In this document: positions 1-8,929 of the stretch, piece after piece | Numbering within the stretch: position 1 is the stretch's first letter | How the letters are laid out: every line of letters begins with the position of its first letter | Origin: Shimia thalassica | Lineage (GTDB): Bacteria > Pseudomonadota > Alphaproteobacteria > Rhodobacterales > Rhodobacteraceae | Assembly (NCBI RefSeq): GCF_001458215.1 | Contig: NZ_CYTW01000001.1 | Span: forward strand, 62,001-126,000 | Reading direction: 5' to 3' | DNA length: 64,000 nucleotides | Notes under the pieces: generated by a model | Database searches by the model: none | The model's input: only the letters and a program-made list of their open reading frames with translations | What the model was told of the DNA's origin: nothing | Translations under genes and position numbers: made by a program

Positions 1-1
1 C

Positions 2-301
2 GCGTCCGTTTTGGCCGCCGTCGAAGATGTGCAGGTGGCCCAGTCGAATCTGACCCGCTATCGCCAGCGGGCAAAGTTGTTGAGAACAGCGGCAGATGAA
101 TACGGGCGGGCTTTGGAACTGGCCCAACAAAACTATCGAAGTGGGGCAACCACGTTGTTGGATCTGCTTGAAACGGACCGGAATACCGCCTCGGCCAGAA
201 TTGCAGCCGCTTCTGCCGTGAATGATGCTGCGCAGTCGTGGGCGACATTGAAGATTGCAACAGGCGCAGGGGCCGGTGCGACCGGAGCCAACAGCAACTG
301 A
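2..301 (+). CDS. TolC/NodT-type outer membrane efflux channel, C-terminal end (5' truncated)
   Basis: The reading frame is open from the window edge to a TGA at 299-301, so only about the last 99 residues are present. Family knowledge: TolC-type outer membrane factors form the exit duct of RND/MFP or type I pumps. What is visible is the last helical hairpin: a long amphipathic helix, then the typical SGATTLLDLLETDR turn and a second Ala-rich helix, where TolC homologues carry a G-x-x-x-L-L-D-x-L motif. The tail is short and rich in Gly, Ala and Asn. The MFP and RND partners would lie upstream, outside the window. Efflux substrate cannot be judged. Confidence 0.85.
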   Translation, partial: ASVLAAVEDVQVAQSNLTRYRQRAKLLRTAADEYGRALELAQQNYRSGATTLLDLLETDRNTASARIAAASAVNDAAQSWATLKIATGAGAGATGANSN

Positions 302-338
302 CCCTCTCCTGCACTTGGGGCAAAGCATGTAACAAAAA

Positions 339-376
339 GCCCCTCTGATTGCATTTAGGTTTGCAATCAGAGGGGC
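339..376 (-). terminator. Intrinsic terminator between convergent genes
   Basis: Perfect 15-bp inverted repeat, arms 339-353 and 362-376, with an 8-nt loop. Read on the minus strand, the stem is followed by a T-rich run (ctttttgtt), so it ends transcription of the DUF1499 gene. It may also stop the efflux gene from the other side, but the plus strand has no T-run. Confidence 0.85.
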
Positions 377-404
377 GAAACAGCGCGAGCCAAAGAACAG
401 CCGC

Positions 405-1130
405 TTAGTTTGTGAACTTTTGCTGGAATTCGCGAATGCGCGCGGCATTCACGCCTTGGTCGCTTCGTCCGATCCTCGATACACTCCGCATGTCAACGCG
501 GCTGCCTTGTCCCGCTGGGGAAACCACCAGGACAACATCATCAGCAAAGTAGAACACCGAGGTGCGCGCGACAGCTTCAAGCCGGCGGCGGGCGGTGTCA
601 TAGGCCATCACATCCCACTTCATCTCTTTTGCAACGTCCAGAGCCCGCGCGAATGCGTTATCGGGCGACAGGTCTGTGTCCAAGGGCATGATGTCAGGGT
701 ATCCGGCGGCTTGCGCCGCGGCGAGTTCGGGCCCCCCATAAACGAGTGTGTTTTTTGCACCGGCACGTGTTTCATCAATCATTTCGAACAGGGGCGGGTT
801 CAGGGTATCGGTTGAAATGTCGTGGATCGGCGGGGCACGCAGTGGCGGGTTCAGCGTTCCGATAATCAAAGGCGCAAGACAGGCCGCGCCAATGAGCGCC
901 GCAATAGCGCCTGCAAGGACGCCCCTTGGTTCCTTGCGTTTCAAATGGACGAGGATTGCCACCAAGCCAAGGCCCGCAATGATGGCGCCCATTGGGTTAA
1001 AGTATGTGCGATACAATCCAAATCCGACGATTGGCTGCCAAAGCCCCAAACGGGTGCCAAGCAACACAACCGCCACAGCGGCAATGCCAGCCAATGCCGC
1101 AAAAATGGCAATCCTTCCAACATATTTCAT
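405..1130 (-). CDS. DUF1499 domain membrane protein
   Basis: About 241 residues. The N-terminal half holds three hydrophobic segments (about residues 5-25, 38-60 and 70-92). The C-terminal half is a soluble DUF1499-like domain with a pattern such as D-V-M-A-Y-D, R-R-L-E-A-V-A-R-T, F-F/Y-F-x-D-D-V-V-L and the terminal V-D-M-R-S-V-S-R-I-G-x-S-D-x-G-V-N-A segment. DUF1499 has no settled biochemical function. I chose the ATG at 1128-1130 because it follows an AAGGAC ribosome site and starts a hydrophobic helix; an upstream in-frame start (to 1199) would add a charged non-conserved stretch. The gene is monocistronic and convergent with the efflux gene. Confidence 0.75.
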   Translation of the reverse strand: MKYVGRIAIFAALAGIAAVAVVLLGTRLGLWQPIVGFGLYRTYFNPMGAIIAGLGLVAILVHLKRKEPRGVLAGAIAALIGAACLAPLIIGTLNPPLRAPPIHDISTDTLNPPLFEMIDETRAGAKNTLVYGGPELAAAQAAGYPDIMPLDTDLSPDNAFARALDVAKEMKWDVMAYDTARRRLEAVARTSVFYFADDVVLVVSPAGQGSRVDMRSVSRIGRSDQGVNAARIREFQQKFTN

Positions 1131-1343
1131 CTGTCTTTTGTCCTTCTTTGCAGTCCGGCATATGACGCGGGTGACGGTCATCGCATCGGGTGGGCGCATA
1201 TCACACTACGAACACCCTGTGGGTGGGGTTGTCTTTGGGCCGTTTGGTGGGTGGTTTTAATGTGGTGGCGTGGCCTGTTTTCGTCTTATGAGGCTGCTTG
1301 CAACCGGAACGGGCGGCGTTACCGCGTTGAAACTGTGGTCGAT

Positions 1344-1397
1344 TGTAGTACTCAAGTGTATGGATACTACAATTTAGTTTGGATGCAAACTAAATTG
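1344..1397. promoter_or_regulatory. Two inverted repeats upstream of the MarR gene (candidate operators)
   Basis: The first repeat is TGTAGTA (1344-1350) with TACTACA (1365-1371). It abuts a second repeat with 12-bp perfect arms (1370-1381 and 1386-1397; core TTTAGTTTG, 4-bp spacer GATG, CAAACTAAA). The second ends 18 bp before the MarR start codon. MarR proteins usually bind 16-20 bp palindromes at their own promoters, so autoregulation is a natural reading. Confidence 0.6.
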
Positions 1398-1414
1398 GGT
1401 GCAAAGGATACACG

Positions 1415-1852
1415 ATGACTCAGCATGCACATTTTCATGCCTTGCTTCACAGCGCGGATTTGCTTGAAAAACGTTTGACCGAAAGGCTCGCGCCGTTAGG
1501 CGTGCGACCACGACAAGCGCGTATTCTTGTTGCGATTGATGTCATTGGCCCAACGTCACAGACCATTTTGGCAAGCGAATTTGACATCACCAAAGGCAGC
1601 ATGAGCACCATGATCGACAGGCTATTGAGCCTTGATCTTGTTGCGCGTGAAAAAAGCAAGACCGACATGCGGGGTGACATCGTATCTCTGACCACTAAAG
1701 GGACGGCCTTGATCGCAGACATCCACGACGCCTGGAGCGACATGGATGTTATTATGGAAGAGGCACTTGGCGTGGATAAAAAGCAAAAATTGTGCACGCT
1801 TGCCCGTGAATTGGTTATGGCGCTTGGCGGAAAAATTCCCGGCAAAAGATGA
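1415..1852 (+). CDS. MarR-family winged-helix transcriptional regulator
   Basis: 145 residues, the usual size for MarR dimers. Residues about 30-100 form the winged helix: a recognition helix around ASEFDITKGSMSTMIDRL, then a wing with the typical D-x-R-G-x-x-V-S-L-T-x-K-G pattern. MarR proteins usually repress efflux or catabolic genes and are released by a small ligand or oxidant. Only one Cys is present, near the C-terminus, so thiol switching of the OhrR kind is not suggested. No target gene is adjacent in the same direction; the next gene is convergent. The inverted repeats directly upstream suggest autorepression. Confidence 0.85.
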   Translation: MTQHAHFHALLHSADLLEKRLTERLAPLGVRPRQARILVAIDVIGPTSQTILASEFDITKGSMSTMIDRLLSLDLVAREKSKTDMRGDIVSLTTKGTALIADIHDAWSDMDVIMEEALGVDKKQKLCTLARELVMALGGKIPGKR

Positions 1853-1958
1853 AACCATAGAGCCGGGATGACGTCCGTCAGTTCCGCTTTCATATGGCGC
1901 GGCACTTGTGTGGGTTTGGGTGCTTTCAGAAGAAACTAGTTTTGATCACAGGATACAA

Positions 1959-3548
1959 TCAGGCCAGAGGAGTGTTCTCGGCCAAGTCATCGACGGGCGA
2001 AGATATGTCTGATTTCACGGCGATGCAGGCAACAGGGTCACGTACATTATGAAGCTCGACAGAGCCCAAATGCGTGGTCTTGCACGCGGGCACATCAAAG
2101 TCGGCTGTGGCCACGATCCGATGCCCTACTTTTTTGCCGTGATCCCCAAGTCGCGCAGCAACATTGGCCGCATGCCCGATAACGGTAAAATCGAGGCGTT
2201 CGCGCGACCCGACATTGCCATAGGTGACACGACCATAGGCAAGGCCGATGGAGCAGTCGCATCCGCGTTGCGTATGGGACAACTCACCCAGTCTGGCAAC
2301 GATTTCGCGCGCCGATTCCATCGCGTCGGCGCGGGCTTTGTCAGCCGAGCCATCGTCCGGAAACACCGCCAGAACAGCATCTCCAATGAATTTGAGAACT
2401 TCTCCGCCGTGTTCCTGAACCGTATCAGTGACTGTTTCAAAGAACAGGTTCAGGCGATCGATGTAGCTGGATTGGCCAAGGTCGGTAACAAGGCGGCTTG
2501 ATTCACGCAGATCGCAAAACATGATCGCGGCATCAATTTCGTCTCCATCCCCCCGCCGGATATCACCGCCAAGAACGCGGGCACCGGTGCGTTTGCCAAC
2601 ATACGTCTCGAGCAACCCTTGCGCATTTTCACGCTGATTGAAAACTTCGAACAGGCGGCTGATGATGGCGCTGCATTCAAACACCAATCCAAGGTTCGGC
2701 GTGGTAAAGCCATCGGGGTGATCACAGGTCAGGGTCAAAACATTGGTTTGGCCATCAGAGAACTGTAAGGGCATCGCAACATAATCGGTTGCGCCTTCTT
2801 TCTTCAGGTCCCGAATAATGGGGTAGCGATCTTCGTCATTTTCGACGCCAATTTTTTGGCGCACCCCGCCCAGCCCTTTAGAGACATGGTCCAGCGGGCT
2901 ACCGACAAAGGCAGGGTGGTCGTAAATCTCATAAGATGGCGCATAGGTTGTTATCTCTTCCGCGCCTTTGTTCCAAATGTAATGGCGACCGGCGATCTGT
3001 GGGTGCAATGACCAAATCATTACGGACAGGCGTGAAATTGCGATTCCGTTTTCGAGCAGCTTGTCAGACAACGCCACGGTGAGGTCTTCTGGCGTTTTGC
3101 TGCGCCATGCCTCTCGCAACAGCCAATCAACCAAGGGGCCGCTGATATGGCTGCTGGTTTCGTCCTGAAGCGTGTTCTCTCCCAAATCGATGCGTGTATG
3201 GTCATCCCGTGAAAACCCGACATATCCACCGATTCCGACACTTTCCGGCAAGGGGCTGTCATAGCTCCATGTGCCATTTGGAACTGTTTGACCGTCAACG
3301 GCCATATCACGATAGGTGGCAGTGCCTTTAAAGGGACAAAAGGTTTGCAGGTCGGACGGGGCCGAAAGATCGGCGCGCACATCCTTGAGCGGAAAATAGA
3401 TTGTGGGCGGCAGGCGCGTTTCATACATGACTTTGGCCTGCGTGCTTTCGGCCAGAAGGGTTCCATCCCGCCACGCCCGCACAACGCCGTCAATCGGATC
3501 AATTCGGATTTGGTAGTCCTGTGAAAACTCACGGATAGGCGCGCCCAT
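1959..3548 (-). CDS. DUF427-adenylate cyclase fusion protein
   Basis: About 529 residues in three parts. Residues about 10-115 match DUF427: Y-F-P-L-K-D-V, T-F-C-P-F-K-G-T-A-T-Y, W-S-Y-D-S-P-L-P and I-G-G-Y-V-G-F. A middle region (about 130-310) looks like the GAF-type sensor region of alphaproteobacterial cyclases. A class III cyclase catalytic domain fills about 335-500. Metal-binding Asp are D346 (FCDLR) and D390 (GDAVLAVF); K386 and the Asp in LDFTVIG fit ATP rather than GTP as substrate. Product would be cAMP plus pyrophosphate. No membrane segment is seen. I chose the ATG at 3546-3548, 8 nt after AGGGA; a TTG five codons upstream is possible. The DUF427 fusion is unusual; its ligand is unknown. 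Confidence 0.85.
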   Translation of the reverse strand: MGAPIREFSQDYQIRIDPIDGVVRAWRDGTLLAESTQAKVMYETRLPPTIYFPLKDVRADLSAPSDLQTFCPFKGTATYRDMAVDGQTVPNGTWSYDSPLPESVGIGGYVGFSRDDHTRIDLGENTLQDETSSHISGPLVDWLLREAWRSKTPEDLTVALSDKLLENGIAISRLSVMIWSLHPQIAGRHYIWNKGAEEITTYAPSYEIYDHPAFVGSPLDHVSKGLGGVRQKIGVENDEDRYPIIRDLKKEGATDYVAMPLQFSDGQTNVLTLTCDHPDGFTTPNLGLVFECSAIISRLFEVFNQRENAQGLLETYVGKRTGARVLGGDIRRGDGDEIDAAIMFCDLRESSRLVTDLGQSSYIDRLNLFFETVTDTVQEHGGEVLKFIGDAVLAVFPDDGSADKARADAMESAREIVARLGELSHTQRGCDCSIGLAYGRVTYGNVGSRERLDFTVIGHAANVAARLGDHGKKVGHRIVATADFDVPACKTTHLGSVELHNVRDPVACIAVKSDISSPVDDLAENTPLA

Positions 3549-3651
3549 AAACCAGTCCCTCAATGTTCCTAGAGGGTATTAAGATGAGGGTCGCGACACA
3601 ATTTGCCAAGGGGGCGGGCATCACCTTTGTGTGCCCACCCTGTACTCGGGC

Positions 3652-4356
3652 TTACAAAACGCGGATCACGTCCTTGTCGATAGACAGCATATAACCTTTG
3701 CGTGCGATGTTTTTGACCAACAGTTCACTGACCAACTGGTTCCCCAAAGAATCACGCAATCGCTTGATGCGGGTCGCGCCCGCAGCTTCTTCGCAGTCGG
3801 TTTCCGGTTTGCCAGAAATCATGGCCTCGATCTGAACGCCGGAAAGCATGTCGTCATCCATGCGCGCCTCTGCCAAAACCGAGAGCGTTTCCATGGCGGC
3901 TTCTGTCAGTTTGAAACCCATATTGTTCAGATATACGGCTTTTTCCTCGCGACTGATCAGCAGGGAATTCACTTGGATCCCCGAATGCTCGATCGCGGCC
4001 ATCCGGCGATTCATAACGATGAGCATCACAAGAAAGACCATCGCAGCAACTAGCATGCCCGTGGCGAAAACCAGCAGGGCAAAGATGACCATGCGATAGC
4101 TGCTAAGCGTCTCGGAAAAAGCCGTGCCGGACTGGGCCAGAATTTCCAAAAGCTTGATCTCGGCCTGACCGGTCAGATCGTCGTTTTCCAAAAACAACTG
4201 TTCGACGCGCGCATTAAAGGCATTGGCGTCGGGCAATGACAAAAACAACAAAACGGCGGCCAGAACCAGAAGGGCGATAATCCCTGCCAGCCCAAGACCA
4301 ACAACCCGTGTGCCGTGCCGGCGGGCCTCAATAGCGGAGATAGAACTGTCCGGCAT
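3652..4356 (-). CDS. Two-pass membrane protein with C-terminal winged-helix-like domain (possible membrane-bound regulator)
   Basis: 234 residues. Two hydrophobic helices (about 17-41 and 88-115) enclose a loop of about 45 residues; the C-terminal part (about 146-225) is soluble. That part has the outline of an OmpR/ToxR-type winged helix: L-T-E-x-x-x-x-x-L-x-x-L, then a helix ending IKRLRDSLG, then LLVKNIARKGYML, which resembles the wing I-x-T-x-x-x-x-G-Y-x-L. The family assignment is my inference and I do not recognise a named family. The start at 4354-4356 follows GGAAAGG; an upstream ATG reaches 4389. The gene overlaps the end of the upstream small secreted protein gene by 29 bp, suggesting translational coupling. 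Confidence 0.6.
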   Translation of the reverse strand: MPDSSISAIEARRHGTRVVGLGLAGIIALLVLAAVLLFLSLPDANAFNARVEQLFLENDDLTGQAEIKLLEILAQSGTAFSETLSSYRMVIFALLVFATGMLVAAMVFLVMLIVMNRRMAAIEHSGIQVNSLLISREEKAVYLNNMGFKLTEAAMETLSVLAEARMDDDMLSGVQIEAMISGKPETDCEEAAGATRIKRLRDSLGNQLVSELLVKNIARKGYMLSIDKDVIRVL

Positions 4357-4618
4357 TGGCATCCTTTCCGGCAAGCTTGGAGGCATCAAAGACCGACAAG
4401 ACGTTTAAAAGGGTCCAGCCATCTCGGGCGATGCGGCCTGCAACTTCGGATTTCGCTGAGGCTTTGCTGCACCCGTTGTACAGCTGAACGACGCCATAGT
4501 GCAGTTTGAGCGGGTTGTCTTTTTTGGCTTTGTAGTCGGCAAAACAATCGGCCGCCGCCGCGGGCGAGGCCAGCGCAGCACCAGCCACCAAAGCCATTAT
4601 CATGAGTTTCTGTTTCAT
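4328..4618 (-). CDS. Small secreted protein of unknown function
   Basis: 96 residues with a clear Sec signal peptide: MKQK, then a hydrophobic core, then cleavage near SPAAAA-DC. The mature part is about 73 residues with two Cys (in ADCFADY and YNGCSKA) that could form one disulfide in the periplasm. I do not recognise the family. It is cotranscribed with the membrane protein downstream (29-bp overlap), so it could work with that protein's periplasmic loop; this is only a context argument. Confidence 0.6.
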   Translation of the reverse strand: MKQKLMIMALVAGAALASPAAAADCFADYKAKKDNPLKLHYGVVQLYNGCSKASAKSEVAGRIARDGWTLLNVLSVFDASKLAGKDANAGQFYLRY

Positions 4619-4643
4619 GGGGCCAAGTTGCGCGCAAATCGGA

Positions 4644-4692
4644 TGATATTCAATAACAACTGGGGATTTTGCGTGGTGATATTCGATAACAG
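4644..4692. repeat. Two direct repeats between divergent genes
   Basis: A 15-bp repeat, TGATATTC[A/G]ATAACA, occurs at 4644-4658 and 4678-4692, 34 bp apart with one difference. A shorter copy (CTGATATTG) follows near 4697. They lie between the divergent starts at 4618 (minus) and 4790 (plus), where a regulator would bind. Confidence 0.45.
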
Positions 4693-4789
4693 GCGCCTGA
4701 TATTGCCTGTCTTTCGGTGTCCCGCCGATGTTGAGGACAGCCGCCCGGCAGTGATGCGGGGCACGTCTTTAAATCGAAAGGAAATGCAC

Positions 4790-5326
4790 ATGTCCTCCCT
4801 GTCAATCTCGCGCAAGTTTATCCTGTCCATTGTTTCTGCTGCGGTTGCGGTCACCGCCCTCAGTGCCCGCCCTGCCTCGGCTCTGTCAGATGAAGATGCG
4901 GCCAAACTTGTTTTCGGGGCTGCGGCGTTGTTCATGATCGGTAAAGCGATTGATGACCATGACAAACCTGCACGCGTGACCCGCCAGCAGCACTATCACC
5001 CCCAACCCCAGCGCGTGCGCCCGCAGCCACGCCACACACACGCAGCACCCCATGTTGCAAGACCAACCCCGCGTCCGCTGCCCCAGCGTGCCCGCGAGAG
5101 CTATAAATCCTATGTGCCGCGTGGATGTGTTCGCAAATTTGAAACCAACCGCAAGGGACATGTGTCGATGCTCGGTGAGCGTTGCATCAAGGAACACTAC
5201 CCACAGGCGCATCTGTTGCCCAAGACATGTAAAACCCGCATTCACACTCCGGCCTATGGGGTTGTGAAGGGATATGACCAGCGTTGCCTGAAAGACAAAG
5301 GTTTCAAACTGACACGTCGTAAATAA
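4790..5326 (+). CDS. Secreted Pro/His-rich protein with four cysteines
   Basis: 178 residues. A signal peptide of about 31 residues ends at ARPASA-L. Next come a short hydrophobic segment (LVFGAAALFMIGKA), then a low-complexity stretch with many His, Pro, Gln and Arg (about 60-105), then a C-terminal domain with four Cys (RGC, ERC, KTC, QRC) that may form two disulfides. The layout resembles small exported proteins seen in many Rhodobacteraceae; no function is known to me. The ATG at 4790 lies 8 nt after AAGGA; an ATG six bases upstream is too close to it. A terminator follows. Confidence 0.65.
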   Translation: MSSLSISRKFILSIVSAAVAVTALSARPASALSDEDAAKLVFGAAALFMIGKAIDDHDKPARVTRQQHYHPQPQRVRPQPRHTHAAPHVARPTPRPLPQRARESYKSYVPRGCVRKFETNRKGHVSMLGERCIKEHYPQAHLLPKTCKTRIHTPAYGVVKGYDQRCLKDKGFKLTRRK

Positions 5327-5359
5327 GTATCGAGCAGAAGGCGGCGTCAGATCGCCTCA

Positions 5360-5391
5360 AGCCCGGTGTGCCATTGGCCGCCGGGCTTTTT
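5360..5391 (+). terminator. Intrinsic terminator
   Basis: Stem AGCCCGG (5360-5366) pairs with CCGGGCT (5381-5387), with further pairing inside the loop, followed by a run of T. It ends the secreted protein gene before rnhB. Confidence 0.85.
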
Positions 5392-5428
5392 ACTTGCAAG
5401 GGGTCCTTGGGTCCTGTTTGTCAGGGCT

Positions 5429-6046
5429 ATGACTGGACCTGATTATTCTTATGAGCAAGCAGCACTGGCACGCGGCGCGACGCGCGTTGCCGGCGTAGAC
5501 GAAGTGGGGCGTGGCCCTTTGGCGGGGCCTGTGACGGCGGCGGCCGTTGTACTCGATCCCGACAACATTCCACCGGGGATGAACGACTCGAAAGTTTTGA
5601 GCGCGAAAAAGCGCGAAGCTTTGTACGACGTGATCCTGGCCGTGGCGGACGTGTCCATCGCCCATGCCAGCGTCGAGGAAATCGACGACCTCAATATTTT
5701 GCGGGCCAGCCATCTTGCGATGGAGCGGGCGGTCGCAGGATTGAAAACGGCACCGGACCATTTGCTGATTGATGGCAACATGATCCCTCGCGGCCTGACC
5801 GGTTCGACAGAAGCGGTGATCAAAGGAGATGCAAAATCTCTTTCGATTTCAGCGGCTTCAATTGTGGCGAAAATATGTCGGGACCGGATCATGTGGGATT
5901 TGGCGCAACAGTTCCCTGGTTACGGATGGGAAACAAACGCCGGTTATCCATCTAAAAGTCACAGGGAAGCGCTGCAAAATCTTGGGGTAACCCCACACCA
6001 TAGACGTTCGTTCAAGCCGGTGCACAATATCTTGTATCAAGAGTAA
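5429..6046 (+). CDS. rnhB: Ribonuclease HII
   Basis: 205 residues, normal for the family. RNase HII cuts the RNA strand of RNA-DNA hybrids and removes misincorporated ribonucleotides; it is cytoplasmic. The acidic active site is visible: Asp-Glu in GVDEVGRGPLAGPV, Asp in LLIDGN, and the conserved SISAASIVAKICRDR and GYPSKSH motifs. The ATG at 5429 is preferred because the family starts about 20 residues before the DEVGRG motif; upstream in-frame codons overlap the preceding terminator. It is followed by ccrM, an arrangement I associate with many alphaproteobacteria. Confidence 0.95.
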   Translation: MTGPDYSYEQAALARGATRVAGVDEVGRGPLAGPVTAAAVVLDPDNIPPGMNDSKVLSAKKREALYDVILAVADVSIAHASVEEIDDLNILRASHLAMERAVAGLKTAPDHLLIDGNMIPRGLTGSTEAVIKGDAKSLSISAASIVAKICRDRIMWDLAQQFPGYGWETNAGYPSKSHREALQNLGVTPHHRRSFKPVHNILYQE

Positions 6047-6059
6047 ATCGCAACCTACT

Positions 6060-7269
<1,210 letters not shown>

Positions 7270-7338
7270 TCTTTCTAAAAAACGACTTAAGAATACCGCC
7301 GGTGCCTGTGGACTGACTTACACAGGCGCCATGACTTG

Positions 7339-7365
7339 CCCCGCCGGCTCACGGCGGGGTTTTTT
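7339..7365 (+). terminator. Intrinsic terminator after ccrM, preceded by a second hairpin
   Basis: Perfect stem CCCCGCCG (7339-7346) / CGGCGGGG (7352-7359) followed by six T. Just before it, 7301-7310 pairs with 7321-7330 (10 bp, one G-U) around a 10-nt loop, so the ccrM 3' end carries two hairpins in tandem. Confidence 0.92.
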
Positions 7366-7485
7366 GGTGAGTGGTGTTCTGGAAAGCCGATAAGTCCATT
7401 TTGCCGCGTTAGAATGGTCGATTTTGACTTTAAAGACGCCACAGTGCCATTATCTTAGGCACAGGATCATTTAAGGCTTAAACGC

Positions 7486-8877
7486 ATGGCGCGCCGATCG
7501 ATTTCTTCCTTTTTCGAAGATCAGACCTACGAGTTGCCCGAACAGGGCACACCAGAATACGAATACACCGAGCAGGTTCTTGAGCGCCACAAACGCGAAG
7601 GTCTTTTTCTGGCTGTGCGCGCGCGTTGGGTTGCGATGGGCGTTGTTGCGATCCTTATGCTGTTCGTTGTTCCGTGGCCCGAGGTCATTTTCTATGAGTT
7701 CATCCTGCTGATCATCGCCTTCAACGGCTGGTTGATGCTGCGTGTCGGTAAAGTGGGACTGTCCCGTGCCGAGCTGGTCCTGATATTTCTGGATCTCACG
7801 GTCATGACGTTGGGCATGGTCGTGCCTAACCCGTTCAGTGATCACGCATGGCCGCAGGCGATGCAGTATCAGTTCGGTAACTTCAAATACTTCTTCATTT
7901 TGTTGGCGGCCGGAACTCTGGCCTATTCCTGGCGTACTGTGGTTGTGATCGGCACATGGACCGCAGGTTTGTGGACCTTTGCGCTGGTTGTGGGGTGGTG
8001 GTTTGCCGACCCCATGCCCGAGATCAGCCAAGCCGCCCAAGATGCTTATCCGAACTCTCCGCTTGGGTTTTTGATGGATCCGACGCAGTTCCACTTCAAG
8101 ATGCGTGTTCAGGAAGTTGTTGTTTTCTTGCTGGTTGCGATCACCTTGGCGGTGTCTGTCAGACGGTTTAATCGTTTGCTGCGCTCTAACGCGGCTCTAG
8201 AACGCGAGCGGACCAACCTGTCGCGGTACTTTTCGCCAAATGTGGTGGAAGAACTCTCCAAAAATGATGAACCCTTGAAGCAAATTCGAAACCACGAAAT
8301 TGCGGTTTTGTTTGTGGATATCGTGCATTTCACCGAATTTGCTTCTACGCGCGCACCCGAAGAAGTGATCGAGACATTGCGTGAATTCCACGGCCTGATG
8401 GAGGGCGCGGTTTTTGCGCACAACGGGACCTTGGATAAATATCTGGGGGACGGGTTGATGGCCACGTTTGGCACCCCAGAGCCAACCAAGCAGGACGCCA
8501 TCAATGCCCTGAATTGTGTGCATGCGATGATGGAAGCCTTGGATGCGTGGAATGATGATCGCACCCGTCGCAACCTTCAGCCCCTGCGCGTGGGTTTTGG
8601 TGCCCACTACGGGCCTGCGGTTCTGGCCGATATCGGGGCCAACCGTCTGGAGTTTGCGGTGGTGGGTAATACAGTCAACGTTGCATCACGGCTCGAGGCG
8701 CTGACACGTGGTCTGAATGCACGGCTCGTCATTAGTGACGGCATGCGCCAAGAAGTCGTGGATGAAGGCGGGCACGCCTGTCTGGCTGGTCTGCGCCGCT
8801 TTGAAGAGCAGGATATCCGTGGCGTCGAACAAAAGCTGACGGTTTGGGCCTTTGAACGGCCTGCAGACCAGATGTAA
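7486..8877 (+). CDS. Membrane-bound class III adenylate/guanylate cyclase
   Basis: 463 residues. After a soluble N-terminus, about six hydrophobic segments lie between residues 45 and 224 (for example 45-62, 66-86, 97-114, 133-148, 151-172, 208-224). A linker helix leads into the catalytic domain (about 265-455). Metal ligands are D278 (FVDIVHFTEF) and D322 (GDGLMATFG). The purine-selecting positions are K318 (adenine-like) and E389 (in LEFAVVG), where adenylate cyclases usually have Asp, so nucleotide preference is less certain. NTVNVASRLE holds the transition-state Asn and Arg. It stands alone, convergent with the alkane monooxygenase gene. Confidence 0.9.
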   Translation: MARRSISSFFEDQTYELPEQGTPEYEYTEQVLERHKREGLFLAVRARWVAMGVVAILMLFVVPWPEVIFYEFILLIIAFNGWLMLRVGKVGLSRAELVLIFLDLTVMTLGMVVPNPFSDHAWPQAMQYQFGNFKYFFILLAAGTLAYSWRTVVVIGTWTAGLWTFALVVGWWFADPMPEISQAAQDAYPNSPLGFLMDPTQFHFKMRVQEVVVFLLVAITLAVSVRRFNRLLRSNAALERERTNLSRYFSPNVVEELSKNDEPLKQIRNHEIAVLFVDIVHFTEFASTRAPEEVIETLREFHGLMEGAVFAHNGTLDKYLGDGLMATFGTPEPTKQDAINALNCVHAMMEALDAWNDDRTRRNLQPLRVGFGAHYGPAVLADIGANRLEFAVVGNTVNVASRLEALTRGLNARLVISDGMRQEVVDEGGHACLAGLRRFEEQDIRGVEQKLTVWAFERPADQM

Positions 8878-8929
8878 AGGCCGCTTGATCCAAAACATCA
8901 ACTAGACGGGTATGCGCGTCCTCGGCCCG

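Noticed and set aside
748..1418. Two overlapping plus-strand frames opposite the DUF1499 gene
   Set aside because: Low-complexity antisense translations; the opposite strand has a credible membrane protein with a terminator.
3612..3640. GC-rich imperfect hairpin between the membrane regulator candidate and the DUF427-cyclase gene
   Set aside because: One internal mismatch and no T-run; it may attenuate transcription but I cannot support a terminator.
4499..4789. N-terminal extension of the four-Cys secreted protein gene
   Set aside because: It would bury the signal peptide and cross the divergent gene; the ATG at 4790 has a good ribosome site.
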